Shown here piece after piece: positions 1 through 7,856 of a stretch of 13,203 nucleotides of DNA. Numbering within the stretch: position 1 is the stretch's first letter; every line of letters begins with the position of its first letter. A program made the position numbers and the translations under genes. The notes beneath the pieces are model-generated. The model was not told the origin of the DNA. It saw only the letters and a list, made by a program, of their open reading frames with translations, and did no database searches. Source of the stretch: Leptolyngbya sp. SIO4C5. Its GTDB lineage: Bacteria; Cyanobacteriota; Cyanobacteriia; Phormidesmidales; Phormidesmidaceae. Location of the stretch: positions 1 through 13,203 of the forward strand of contig JAAHIC010000049.1 in NCBI GenBank assembly GCA_010671965.1, read 5' to 3'.

Positions 1-1014
<1,014 letters not shown>

Positions 1015-1054
1015 TGACGGCAGCACTTGCGCTCATGCTGATACCTCATCCGTG

Positions 1055-1083
1055 TTGACAGTTGCGCCAGATTCCTTGATTTT
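1055..1083 (+). promoter_or_regulatory. possible crtB promoter
   Basis: A perfect -35 hexamer TTGACA lies at 1055-1060 in the pds-crtB spacer. The best -10 at normal spacing (GATTTT, 1078-1083) matches only three of six positions. It could give crtB transcription independent of pds, but the hexamer alone could arise by chance. Confidence 0.25.
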
Positions 1084-1146
1084 GTTAGCTATTGCCAGTG
1101 CTGGTAGCTGATTGCAACACTGTCCATTCTCCTGCTTGGGATATTG

Positions 1147-2079
1147 ATGCTGCAACTTTCTGAATCTCCCTCTCGGCGATCGCTCACTTCCCTCGCGGAA
1201 GCCTATGAGCTTTGCCGTCAAATTACCGCTGAATACTCAAAGACCTTTTACTTAGGGACGCTGCTAATGCAGGCAGCCAAGCGAAAGGCAATCTGGGCGA
1301 TTTACGTTTGGTGCCGCCGTACCGATGAGCTGGTGGACGGGCCGCAAGCACGCTTTACCACTGAAGAAACCCTAGACCGCTGGGAAGCCCAGCTAGAATC
1401 TATTTTTGCGGGTCATCCCGTTGAAGATGCCGATGTGGCACTGGTAGACACGCTGACCAAGTTTCCTCAAGACATTCAGCCCTACCGGGATATGATTGCC
1501 GGACAGCGCATGGATCTCTATCGCTCCCGCTACGAAACTTTTGAGGAACTGCACCTCTACTGCTACCGGGTTGCTGGAACGGTCGGGCTGATGTCTACTG
1601 CCGTTATGGGGGTCGATCCTAGCTATCACTCTGCGCCCTGGGCCGCCAACCAGCAGGCTGCTCCCTATCCCGCCGATGAGGCTGTCGCTTTGGGCATTGC
1701 CAATCAGCTCACCAATATTCTGCGTGACATTGGTGAAGATGCGCGGCGGGGCCGGATTTATCTGCCCTTAGAAGATTTGCAGCTATTTGACTACACTGAA
1801 GAAGATTTATTCAACGGCGTGATTGACGATCGCTGGCGATCGCTGATGCAGTTTCAAATTCGCCGCGCTCGTAAGTATTACGCTGAAGCCGAAAAGGGGA
1901 TCAGCGTCCTCAGTCCAGATGGTCGCTGGCCTGTTTGGGCGGCTCTGATGCTGTACCGCGAAATCTTAGACGTGATTGAAGAGAATCAGTACGATGTCTT
2001 CAACCAGCGAGCCTATGTGCCAACCCTGAGAAAAATGCGCTGTCTGCCCACGGCTTTGCTCCGGGCCAGAGTGCTTTAG
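1147..2079 (+). CDS. crtB: phytoene synthase
   Basis: Phytoene synthase condenses two geranylgeranyl diphosphates to 15-cis-phytoene, the committed carotenoid step. The protein is 310 aa from ATG 1147, the usual size. A TTG directly precedes it at 1144, but MLQL is the typical cyanobacterial N-terminus, so ATG is preferred. Both trans-isoprenyl synthase signatures are present: the first Asp-rich site DELVD (60-64), the motif YCYRVAGTVGLM (138-149), and the second block from LGIANQLTNILRD through DIGED (194-198) to RRGRIYLP (200-207). These aspartates bind the Mg-diphosphates. The gene follows pds in the same direction. No strong Shine-Dalgarno sequence is visible. Nothing is truncated. Identification is very secure. 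Confidence 0.97.
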   Translation: MLQLSESPSRRSLTSLAEAYELCRQITAEYSKTFYLGTLLMQAAKRKAIWAIYVWCRRTDELVDGPQARFTTEETLDRWEAQLESIFAGHPVEDADVALVDTLTKFPQDIQPYRDMIAGQRMDLYRSRYETFEELHLYCYRVAGTVGLMSTAVMGVDPSYHSAPWAANQQAAPYPADEAVALGIANQLTNILRDIGEDARRGRIYLPLEDLQLFDYTEEDLFNGVIDDRWRSLMQFQIRRARKYYAEAEKGISVLSPDGRWPVWAALMLYREILDVIEENQYDVFNQRAYVPTLRKMRCLPTALLRARVL

Positions 2080-2117
2080 AGATTAAATCAACTGCTGTCG
2101 ATCACAACTGCAACTCT

Positions 2118-2471
2118 ATGCCGCTGATTAAAGTTCAAACCTCTGTCGACACCCCCAATCAGCCTGAGCTAGAAGCCATGCTGAAAGAGCTTTCGGCTAG
2201 TCTAGCCCAGCATATCGGCAAGCCAGAGTCCTACATCATGACTGCTTTTGAGGGCAACGTGCCCATGACGTTTGGCGGCACTACCGATCCGGTGTGCTAC
2301 GTCGAGATCAAAAGCGTCGGGACGATGGGGGCTGCTAAAACCTCCGCTATGAGCCAGGCTTTCTGCGAGAAGGTAGAGCAGTCGCTGGGTGTCCCCAAAA
2401 ATCGCACTTATATCGAGTTCGCCGATGCTCAGGGGGCGATGTGGGGCTGGAACGGGACGACGTTTGGCTAA
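2118..2471 (+). CDS. MIF-like phenylpyruvate/dopachrome tautomerase family protein
   Basis: A 117-aa protein of the tautomerase superfamily, close to macrophage migration inhibitory factor in length and pattern. Seen directly: Pro2, which becomes the N-terminal catalytic base after Met removal; a lysine in IGKPESYI (K35) aligning with the active-site Lys of MIF; MTFGG; SVGTMGAAKT; and the C-terminal block GWNGTTFG, matching the GWNNSTF-type ending of MIF. The CxxC motif of mammalian MIF is absent; one Cys remains in PVCYVE. Known members tautomerise phenylpyruvate or dopachrome as trimers; the physiological substrate in cyanobacteria is unknown. The gene starts 38 bases after crtB in the same direction and could be cotranscribed. 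Its stop codon overlaps that of convergent dnaX. Confidence 0.9.
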   Translation: MPLIKVQTSVDTPNQPELEAMLKELSASLAQHIGKPESYIMTAFEGNVPMTFGGTTDPVCYVEIKSVGTMGAAKTSAMSQAFCEKVEQSLGVPKNRTYIEFADAQGAMWGWNGTTFG

Positions 2472-4423
2472 AAGGGCACTTCTCGATCTGAGCCTGATGG
2501 AGACTGTGCCGTTTTGCCATTATTTCTGCTGCTGTCTGTTATTTCAGCACTGTCTAGGCTAACGACCTGACCATTGAAAAACTGGGCAAAACTTTTAACC
2601 GCCCGATCGAGATCGCTCTCAGGCTGCCAGCTTGCCGGGGCAGGCGCTAGGGGAATGGTGCTGTCGGGTGAGCCATTTTGAACCGGATCGGTAGGCAGCT
2701 GGGCTTTGACGGCGGTTTCTGGCGGCGCGAGATCGGCGGGCGCAATGACTTCCGGCGCAGTTTTCATGGGCTGAGCCGCAGCAGTGGGGGCTGAGGGTGC
2801 TACCTTGGCCGCTGTGTGAGCGGAGGGAGCGATCGCTGTTCGTCCGGTTTGCTGGGACTGCTGCTGAAACGCTTTAATCGCCTCTGCGGAAACAGCGGTT
2901 AATTTGACGATTACGGCTCTCCCCTGAACTTTGGCAAAAGCCTGCTCCAGCATAGACTGGCGCTCCTCTTTCGTACGCTTCAGCCAGCGCTCAGCAATAC
3001 CGATTTCAGCCTGATCAACTCCAACCTTGAGTAAACAGCCCCACTGCTTTAGCAGTATCTTCGTTGCGTTTGACTCAACTGCCTCGATGACGGCTTGCCA
3101 GGTAGCAGTCAGATTGGCATTGGTGGCGGCGACCGGTTCGGGAGCTTGAGCAGCGGCGGGTTCCCTCGCTACAGGTTCGGCGATAGGCGCAGGCAGGGTA
3201 GCGGGCGTTTTGGCAGGTGTGGGGGTTGCCGTTGGCGTCTGAGCGGCGGCTGGGGGCGGCGCTGCTGGCGGCTGGGCTGGTGCGGGGCGAGCAGGAAGCT
3301 TCGCGGGCGCGATCGCCGCGGCAGGTATTTGCTGAGCCGAGGGCAGCAACCCCAGTAGCGTCACCTCCAACCACAGTCGTGGCTGAGTGGTGTTGCGTAC
3401 CTGTAGCTCGGCCTGCCTCAGGTGCTGCTGTCCAGTTAATAGCAGGGGTAAATCAACCGCTGTCACAAAAGACTGCATCTCAGTCCAGGTGGAGGCGGTC
3501 ACGGCGACTAAATCTGAGCGATCGCCTGCCGTCTTTGCAATCAGCAGGTCTCGGTAAAATCCAGCTAGGCTTTGCAGCACAATGGTGGGTTCTCGGCCCC
3601 GATCCATCAGATGTCTTGCCTGTTCTAAAACGGCAGCGGCTTCATCGGCGGCGATCGCCTGTACCAGCCCTAGCAAGTCCCGCTCAGGCACTGCCCCCAC
3701 CAAATCCCAAACCCGCTCAACCGTCACCTGTCCGGCCAGCAAGCTAAGCTGATCTAGCAGACTCTCTGCGTCTCGCAGTCCCCCCTGGGAAATTTGAGCC
3801 ACTAGGCGGATTGCTTCCTCGGCAATATCAATATTTTCCTCACGGGCGATCGCCCCCAAATGGGTAATCATGGCCTCTAGTGGAATCCGGCGAAAGTCAA
3901 ACCGCTGACAGCGCGAAATAATCGTTGGCAGCACCCGCTGCGGATCGGTAGTTGCCAACACAAACACCACATGAGCAGGCGGCTCCTCCAGTGTTTTCAG
4001 CAAGGCATTAAACGCCGCCGTGCTGAGCATATGGCACTCGTCGATCACGTAAACTTTGTGACGGCATTGAACGGGGGCGAACTGGGCGCGTTCGATAATT
4101 TCACGAATATTATCAACCCCGGTGTTGCTGGCCGCATCAATTTCGATAATGTCAAGGGCTGAGCCGTTGGCGATCGCCCGGCAGACCTCACAGGTGCCGC
4201 AGGGTTCTGGTGTCGGCTGCTCGGTGCTTGAGCAGTTTAGAGACTTAGCTAAAATGCGGGCGCTCGACGTTTTACCCGTTCCTCTAGGGCCGCTAAATAA
4301 ATAGGCAGGGGCAATCCGGTTTTGCTGCAGCGCATTGCTCAATGTCGTGGCGATCGCCTCCTGTCCCACAAGCTGAGCAAACGTCTGTGGCCGATATTTA
4401 TGGTGGAGCGGTTCGTAAGGCAT
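2468..4423 (-). CDS. dnaX: DNA polymerase III subunit gamma/tau
   Basis: The clamp-loader ATPase subunit (651 aa) that opens and loads the beta clamp and organises the replisome. Domains in order: AAA+ module with Walker A GPRGTGKT (45-52), a zinc site C64/C75/C78/C81, Walker B VYVIDEC (124-130), sensor 1 TTD (158-160), SRC arginine-finger motif (170-172), and sensor 2 in GGLRDAES (R217). The clamp-loader collar extends to about 360. Then come a Pro/Ala-rich linker (about 365-435), a folded tau-like region (436-520), a second low-complexity linker (530-605) and a conserved tail FAQFFNGQVVSL. There is no intein in Walker A, unlike Synechocystis DnaX, and no long A-run slippery site in the coding strand. 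It lies 18 bases downstream of the FAH-family gene, probably as one operon. Confidence 0.97.
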   Translation of the reverse strand: MPYEPLHHKYRPQTFAQLVGQEAIATTLSNALQQNRIAPAYLFSGPRGTGKTSSARILAKSLNCSSTEQPTPEPCGTCEVCRAIANGSALDIIEIDAASNTGVDNIREIIERAQFAPVQCRHKVYVIDECHMLSTAAFNALLKTLEEPPAHVVFVLATTDPQRVLPTIISRCQRFDFRRIPLEAMITHLGAIAREENIDIAEEAIRLVAQISQGGLRDAESLLDQLSLLAGQVTVERVWDLVGAVPERDLLGLVQAIAADEAAAVLEQARHLMDRGREPTIVLQSLAGFYRDLLIAKTAGDRSDLVAVTASTWTEMQSFVTAVDLPLLLTGQQHLRQAELQVRNTTQPRLWLEVTLLGLLPSAQQIPAAAIAPAKLPARPAPAQPPAAPPPAAAQTPTATPTPAKTPATLPAPIAEPVAREPAAAQAPEPVAATNANLTATWQAVIEAVESNATKILLKQWGCLLKVGVDQAEIGIAERWLKRTKEERQSMLEQAFAKVQGRAVIVKLTAVSAEAIKAFQQQSQQTGRTAIAPSAHTAAKVAPSAPTAAAQPMKTAPEVIAPADLAPPETAVKAQLPTDPVQNGSPDSTIPLAPAPASWQPESDLDRAVKSFAQFFNGQVVSLDSAEITDSSRNNGKTAQSPSGSDREVPF

Positions 4424-4441
4424 AACTCTACGATAGCTTGT

Positions 4442-5257
4442 CTATCCGCCGTCAGCCCCCACTGCCTGAGGCAGCGCCATCGCGGGCCGTCGCTGCGCTT
4501 CGTTCGTCAGTGAGCCAATGCCTTCAATCTCAATCCGAACGCGATCGCCCGTTTGAATCGGCCCTGTCCCCGCCGGTGTACCAGTGAGAATCACATCCCC
4601 CGGCAGCAGCGTCATAATCTGGCTGATGTAAGCGACCAGCACCTCCGGCGAGAACACCATATCGCCCAGCGAAGCCGACTGGACTGGTTCAGCATCCTCA
4701 TTGAGAAAAGTCTGGATCCTAGCGCCAGGACTCAGCTCCCGCACAATCCAAGGCCCCAAAGGACAAAAAGTGTCAAAGCTTTTAGCCCGAGTCCACTGCC
4801 CGTCTCGCCGCTGCAAATCGCGAGCCGTCACGTCATTGGCAATCGTATAGCCCCAAATCTTAGACTGGGCCATTTCAGGGGTGCAATCTAGGCAGCGATC
4901 GCCAATCACCAAAGCTAGCTCACCCTCGTAGTCTACCTGCTGCGAACAGCTCGGTATCAAGATAGCCGAACCCGCCGCAATAATTGCCGTTGAAGGTTTG
5001 ATGAATAAAAGCGGTTCTTTCGGCACATCGCCGCCCATTTCGGCTGCATGTTCAGCATAGTTTTTGCCTACCGCCACAATTTTAGAAGGCGCACAGGGAG
5101 CCAAAACAACATAGTTCTCAGCCGCAAGCTGTAAGTCAGTTAACTGTCCGGTCAGCCAAGGTGGTGCATCTAACACCTGAACGCTCTGATCAGGCTGCAG
5201 CAGGCCATAGTGTAGCTGTCCCCCCTGGGATTGCACTCGAACGTAACGTTGCGCCAT
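4442..5257 (-). CDS. fumarylacetoacetate hydrolase (FAH) family protein
   Basis: A 271-aa metal-dependent enzyme of the FAH/2-hydroxyhepta-2,4-diene-1,7-dioate isomerase family, which hydrolyses, decarboxylates or isomerises 2-oxo/enol diacids. Motifs: VGKNYAEHAAE (63-73), PLLFIKPS (82-89), the metal ligands in DYEGELALVIG (E111, E113), ANDVTARD with D142, the active-site lysine region AKSFDTFCPLGPW (158-170), and LTGTPAGTGP (224-233). The length suits a single FAHD1-like domain preceded by a short N-terminal beta domain. The substrate cannot be read from the sequence; oxaloacetate decarboxylase or acylpyruvase activity is known for relatives. It has no clear Shine-Dalgarno. It is the first gene of a leftward unit with dnaX and faces away from rpsF. 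The tail after GSLTNEAQ looks lineage-specific. Confidence 0.93.
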   Translation of the reverse strand: MAQRYVRVQSQGGQLHYGLLQPDQSVQVLDAPPWLTGQLTDLQLAAENYVVLAPCAPSKIVAVGKNYAEHAAEMGGDVPKEPLLFIKPSTAIIAAGSAILIPSCSQQVDYEGELALVIGDRCLDCTPEMAQSKIWGYTIANDVTARDLQRRDGQWTRAKSFDTFCPLGPWIVRELSPGARIQTFLNEDAEPVQSASLGDMVFSPEVLVAYISQIMTLLPGDVILTGTPAGTGPIQTGDRVRIEIEGIGSLTNEAQRRPAMALPQAVGADGG

Positions 5258-5274
5258 GTTATTTGGTGAGTTCT

Positions 5275-5287
5275 TGCTATGATTGTA
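5275..5287. promoter_or_regulatory. overlapping divergent -10 elements for rpsF and the FAH-family gene
   Basis: On the plus strand TGCTATGAT (5275-5283) reads as an extended -10 (TGn plus TATGAT). On the minus strand TACAAT (complement of 5282-5287) is a five-of-six -10 for the leftward FAH-dnaX unit. The two share two bases. -35 matches are weak on both sides. If both are used, the two operons cannot bind polymerase at once. Confidence 0.35.
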
Positions 5288-5319
5288 AAGCCTTGCCTTT
5301 CACACCAAGGTTTAGAGAC

Positions 5320-5341
5320 AGCGGCGATCGCCGCTTTTTTT
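5320..5341 (+). terminator. terminator-like hairpin in the rpsF leader (possible attenuator)
   Basis: The perfect 16-base palindrome AGCGGCGATCGCCGCT (5320-5335), built on a HIP1 core, folds as a six-pair GC-rich stem with a GATC loop. Seven T follow (5335-5341). In the plus direction this has intrinsic-terminator form, yet no plus-strand gene ends upstream; the next plus feature is rpsF 58 bases later. It is therefore either an attenuator in the rpsF leader or a stop for an unseen short RNA. A second small stem, CCTTG (5291-5295) with CAAGG (5306-5310), precedes it. Confidence 0.5.
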
Positions 5342-5385
5342 AGCTCTGTCAATCCTTGTCACATGAAAAGGCCATTTTTGTCCAT

Positions 5386-5391
5386 AAGGAG
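5386..5391 (+). promoter_or_regulatory. rpsF ribosome binding site
   Basis: AAGGAG ends eight bases before ATG 5400. It is the strongest Shine-Dalgarno in the window and fixes the rpsF start. Confidence 0.8.
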
Positions 5392-5399
5392 CTTTAGCG

Positions 5400-5729
5400 A
5401 TGAGCTATATGTATGAAACCATGTATATCCTGCGTCCTGACCTCAATGACGAGGCCATCGATCAGGAAATTCACAAATATCAGTCAATTGCTCAAGAGCA
5501 AGGAGCTGAAATTTTAGAAACCCAGCATCGCGGCAAGCGACGGCTGGCCTATGAAATTCAAGATCATCGTGAAGGCATTTACATTCAGATGAACTACCAG
5601 GGGCCTGGCAACATCATTGCTCCCCTAGAGCGGGCTATGCGTCTGAGCGAAGAAGTGATTCGCTATCTCACCGTAAAGCAGGACATTCCGGTGGATGAGG
5701 AAGAACTAGCCGAAGCGGTCGAAGAGTAA
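5400..5729 (+). CDS. rpsF: 30S ribosomal protein S6
   Basis: Ribosomal protein S6 (109 aa), which binds 16S rRNA in the platform of the 30S subunit together with S18. The N-terminus [12 protein letters not shown], the central [24 protein letters not shown], and the [18 protein letters not shown] strand-helix region are the S6 ferredoxin-like fold signatures. The acidic tail [11 protein letters not shown] is usual. The start is fixed by a strong AAGGAG. No rpsR or ssb follows, as is common in cyanobacteria. Its leader carries the terminator-like hairpin at 5320-5341, so expression may be attenuated. A GC-rich hairpin follows the stop. Confidence 0.97.
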   Translation: MSYMYETMYILRPDLNDEAIDQEIHKYQSIAQEQGAEILETQHRGKRRLAYEIQDHREGIYIQMNYQGPGNIIAPLERAMRLSEEVIRYLTVKQDIPVDEEELAEAVEE

Positions 5730-5741
5730 CGGCGTATTCGT

Positions 5742-5773
5742 CGCCAGCCGCTCAGCGGCGAGTGCGGCTGGCG
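5742..5773 (+). terminator. GC-rich hairpin after rpsF
   Basis: CGCCAGCCGC (5742-5751) pairs perfectly with GCGGCTGGCG (5764-5773), a ten-pair stem with a 12-base loop, beginning 12 bases after the rpsF stop. No T-run follows directly; the nearest (TTTTCT) begins 17 bases later. It is probably a terminator or a 3'-end stabiliser. A nested alternative, CCGC-TCA-GCGG (5748-5758), is also possible. Confidence 0.45.
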
Positions 5774-5809
5774 GCTAGCCAAAGAATAAGTTTTCTAAAG
5801 TACCATTTC

Positions 5810-5815
5810 TATAAT
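5810..5815 (+). promoter_or_regulatory. -10 element upstream of the coiled-coil gene
   Basis: A perfect TATAAT lies 137 bases upstream of the GTG start at 5952. No good -35 exists at 16-18 bases, and no TG extension precedes it. It is the best promoter candidate in the 5730-5951 spacer. Confidence 0.4.
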
Positions 5816-5855
5816 CTCAGCTAGCCATTACATATAGAAGCCAGGTCATGAATAA

Positions 5856-5875
5856 CTAGCCTTTAATGGGGCTAG
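5856..5875. repeat. CTAGCC inverted repeat in the leader
   Basis: CTAGCC (5856-5861) and GGCTAG (5870-5875) form a six-pair stem with an eight-base loop. The same hexamer CTAGCC also occurs at 5775-5780 and 5821-5826 in this spacer, so three copies lie within about 90 bases. Function unknown; it could be an operator or chance clustering. Confidence 0.3.
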
Positions 5876-5951
5876 GATAGCGACTTAAGTAATAAAGTTG
5901 GCTAATTGATAAAGTTACCTTTATGATAGTTCCAAAAAATGGAGTTGCCCT

Positions 5952-6500
5952 GTGACTCAGTTTGCTCATCTCAATCTCTCCGAGAACCAGCAAGAAATTG
6001 CCCAGCTGCAGGCTGAGCTGCAAATGCGCGATCAGCTCGTTCAACAGCTCTCTCAAGAACTATTTCGGCTGGTTAAAGGCAATGCTAACTTCATGCCTAG
6101 CGCTGAAATGTCAGAGCAGCACCAGGCAGAAGTACGGGCATTGCGGGAACAGCTTCAGGGTGTAGAGCAGCAGGTTGCTTTTTATCAAGGTCAAATCGAA
6201 GATCGCGATAGCGAAATCTACCAGCTTCGTCAAACCGTGCAGGAACTAACCGATCGCTCACGGATGCTGGAGCAGGTCGTGCAAGAGCTGCCTAAGGTTT
6301 ACCGCCAAAAGTTTGCCGATCGGATGCAGTTGGTTAAAGAAAAAGTCGCCAAAGTGCAGCAGGAAAACCGCCAGCTCCAGGCAGAGCTGCAAAGCGTCAG
6401 CTATCGGCTAGCGGTGCGTACCCGCCGCAGCCAGCGCTTGGATTTGCCCAGCTTCGATGTTTCTCAGTCGGCTTCGATGCCTTCTTTCGGCAGCGTTTAG
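5952..6500 (+). CDS. conserved-looking coiled-coil protein of unknown function
   Basis: A 182-aa hydrophilic protein that I do not recognise by name. It has no signal peptide and no membrane segment. Residues about 11-155 are almost entirely charged and Gln-rich heptad-like helix, broken near 43-55 (GNANFMPS), with a distinctive block ELPKVYRQKFADRM (112-125) and then KEKVAKVQQENRQLQAEL. A short Ser/Phe-rich tail (165-182) follows. The length and character suggest a cytoplasmic scaffold or filament-type partner, but no function can be assigned. The start is GTG 5952, chosen because GGAG (5941-5944) precedes it by seven bases and no in-frame ATG gives the full coil. It stands alone between rpsF and convergent rsgA. 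Confidence 0.85.
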   Translation: MTQFAHLNLSENQQEIAQLQAELQMRDQLVQQLSQELFRLVKGNANFMPSAEMSEQHQAEVRALREQLQGVEQQVAFYQGQIEDRDSEIYQLRQTVQELTDRSRMLEQVVQELPKVYRQKFADRMQLVKEKVAKVQQENRQLQAELQSVSYRLAVRTRRSQRLDLPSFDVSQSASMPSFGSV

Positions 6501-6548
6501 TCAGACAGGCGTGCTTATCCAGCAGGCCTCTAACTTAGTTCATTTTGT

Positions 6549-6588
6549 GAGGCCAGAATAGACACAGCCATTTGTCTATCCTGGCCTC
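6549..6588. terminator. long shared hairpin between convergent genes
   Basis: The arms 6549-6564 (starting GAGGCCAG) and 6573-6588 (ending CTGGCCTC) pair at 15 of 16 positions around an eight-base loop. The hairpin lies after the stops of both the coiled-coil gene and rsgA, so it could end both transcripts. Neither side has a clear T-run. Confidence 0.55.
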
Positions 6589-6593
6589 TTCGG

Positions 6594-7652
6594 CTATTGG
6601 CGCTTGTGATGCTGCCGCATCGCCTTGTTTATCTGTTTCCAGCGGGCTTTGGAGTTGTGCTGAATCTGCTGATCTTGTCGTCGAGCCAGGTAGGCTTGTT
6701 CGCGCTGCAGCTTCTGGTAGCTGGCTAAGCGATGAGCGCTCAGATCTCCGGTCGTTAGAGCCTGCTGTACAGCACAGCCTGGTTCTTGCTGATGTTGGCA
6801 GTCGCGAAAGTGACAGTTAGCGGCGATCGCTTCAATGTCAGCAAAGGTTTCCTGGACGCTATCTTCTGAAGCCCAAAGTTGAATTTCTCGCAGGCCGGGG
6901 GTATCAATCAGCAGTGCCCCCGTCGGTAACTGCCAAAGTTGGCGGTGGCTGGTGGTATGACGACCGCGACTGTCATCGGCCCGGACGGCCTGAGTGGGTT
7001 GGGCCGCATGGCCTAAAAGCTGATTGGTCAAGGTAGATTTGCCGACACCGGAGGAGCCAATCAGCGCCACGGTTTTGCCGGGTTGCAAAAAGGGATTCAG
7101 GGACTCTATCCCCTGATTTTTCAGGGCACTCAGATAGATGACGGGTACGCCAAAGGCAATCGCCTCGACTGCCGCTAGCTTTTTGTCCAGGCGATCGCAG
7201 ACATCAGCTTTGTTGAGCAGAATCACTGGACTGGTGCCGCTCTCCCAGGTGAGCGTGAGGTAGCGTTCAATCCGGCGCAAGTTGAAGTCATCGTCTAGGC
7301 CAGAGACGATAAATACGGTATCAATATTGGCAGCAACGACCTGAGCTTCAGTTTTGCTGCCTGCCACTTTGCGCACAACCTGACTTTGACGGGGCAGGAG
7401 GTTGTGGATAATGGCGGGTGTCGTGTCAGGCTGAATCACGACCCAGTCACCTACGGCAGGAAAATCCTGGAGCTGAGCCGCCTGATGACGAAATTTACCG
7501 CTCACGACAGCGGCGATTTCACCCTGAACAGTGACGAGCTGGTAGCGCTGTCGCTGCTCAACTAGAACTCTGCCAGCAGCAAAGCCTGGGGGGGCGATCG
7601 CGCTAAACACCTGCGCTAAGCGATCGCACCAACCAAATTGTTGCAATGTCAT
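6594..7652 (-). CDS. rsgA: small ribosomal subunit biogenesis GTPase RsgA
   Basis: A circularly permuted GTPase (352 aa) of the RsgA/YjeQ family that assists late 30S maturation and checks the decoding centre. The order of motifs shows the permutation: OB-fold region (about 25-90), G4 NKAD (147-150), G5 SAL (175-177), G1/Walker A GSSGVGKS (199-206), G2 region GRHTT (230-234), G3 DTPG (250-253), then the zinc-binding subdomain with C280, C285, H287 and C293. The C-terminal helix is basic and ends HHKRQ. The start ATG 7650-7652 has GAGGAA (complement of 7662-7667) nine bases upstream. An eight-base perfect inverted repeat sits directly upstream of that ribosome binding site. Length is normal. 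Confidence 0.97.
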   Translation of the reverse strand: MTLQQFGWCDRLAQVFSAIAPPGFAAGRVLVEQRQRYQLVTVQGEIAAVVSGKFRHQAAQLQDFPAVGDWVVIQPDTTPAIIHNLLPRQSQVVRKVAGSKTEAQVVAANIDTVFIVSGLDDDFNLRRIERYLTLTWESGTSPVILLNKADVCDRLDKKLAAVEAIAFGVPVIYLSALKNQGIESLNPFLQPGKTVALIGSSGVGKSTLTNQLLGHAAQPTQAVRADDSRGRHTTSHRQLWQLPTGALLIDTPGLREIQLWASEDSVQETFADIEAIAANCHFRDCQHQQEPGCAVQQALTTGDLSAHRLASYQKLQREQAYLARRQDQQIQHNSKARWKQINKAMRQHHKRQ

Positions 7653-7670
7653 TGGAAAATTTTCCTCAGT

Positions 7671-7695
7671 TAAACCTTATGTGGAGCAAGGTTTA
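7671..7695. promoter_or_regulatory. 8-9-8 inverted repeat at the rsgA ribosome binding site
   Basis: TAAACCTT (7671-7678) and AAGGTTTA (7688-7695) form a perfect eight-base dyad with a nine-base spacer. On the minus strand the repeat ends four bases before the rsgA Shine-Dalgarno. It could act as a leader hairpin affecting rsgA translation or as a protein operator. The rest of 7696-7819 holds no gene; only a small stem near 7704-7719 (CTAGCT-AAA-AGCTGG, one G-U pair) is evident. Confidence 0.45.
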
Positions 7696-7819
7696 CAGAG
7701 GGGTCTAGCTAAAAGCTGGAGAGACGCCGCGCTCTGACCTTGCCCGGAGGGTGGAGTTGATGGAAATTTTTACCGACTCAGTCATACAACGTCACCTCCC
7801 GAGTTGAAGTAAAAGCTTA

Positions 7820-7850
7820 TTGTCCCCAGTCTAGCTTTTGTTTTTAGAAT
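7820..7850 (+). promoter_or_regulatory. possible promoter for the structured RNA region
   Basis: TTGTCC (7820-7825) and TAGAAT (7845-7850) resemble -35 and -10 boxes but with a long 19-base spacer. The predicted start near 7857 precedes the stem-loop run. Confidence 0.3.
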
Positions 7851-7856
7851 TGCTTA

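Noticed and set aside
3217..3747. 176-codon plus-strand ORF inside dnaX
   Set aside because: It is antisense to the GC-rich Pro/Ala-linker and clamp-loader coding region; its Arg/Ser-rich composition is that of a shadow frame, and dnaX motifs are unambiguous on the other strand.
4271..4310. Intein in the DnaX Walker A motif, as in Synechocystis
   Set aside because: GPRGTGKT and flanking sequence are uninterrupted.
2468..4423. Programmed frameshift giving a short gamma form of DnaX
   Set aside because: No run of six or more A in the coding strand, so no E. coli-like or Thermus-like slippery site is evident.
7739..7761. Second MerR-like dyad (ACCTTGCCC...GGGTGGAGT)
   Set aside because: The arms match too poorly to count as an inverted repeat.
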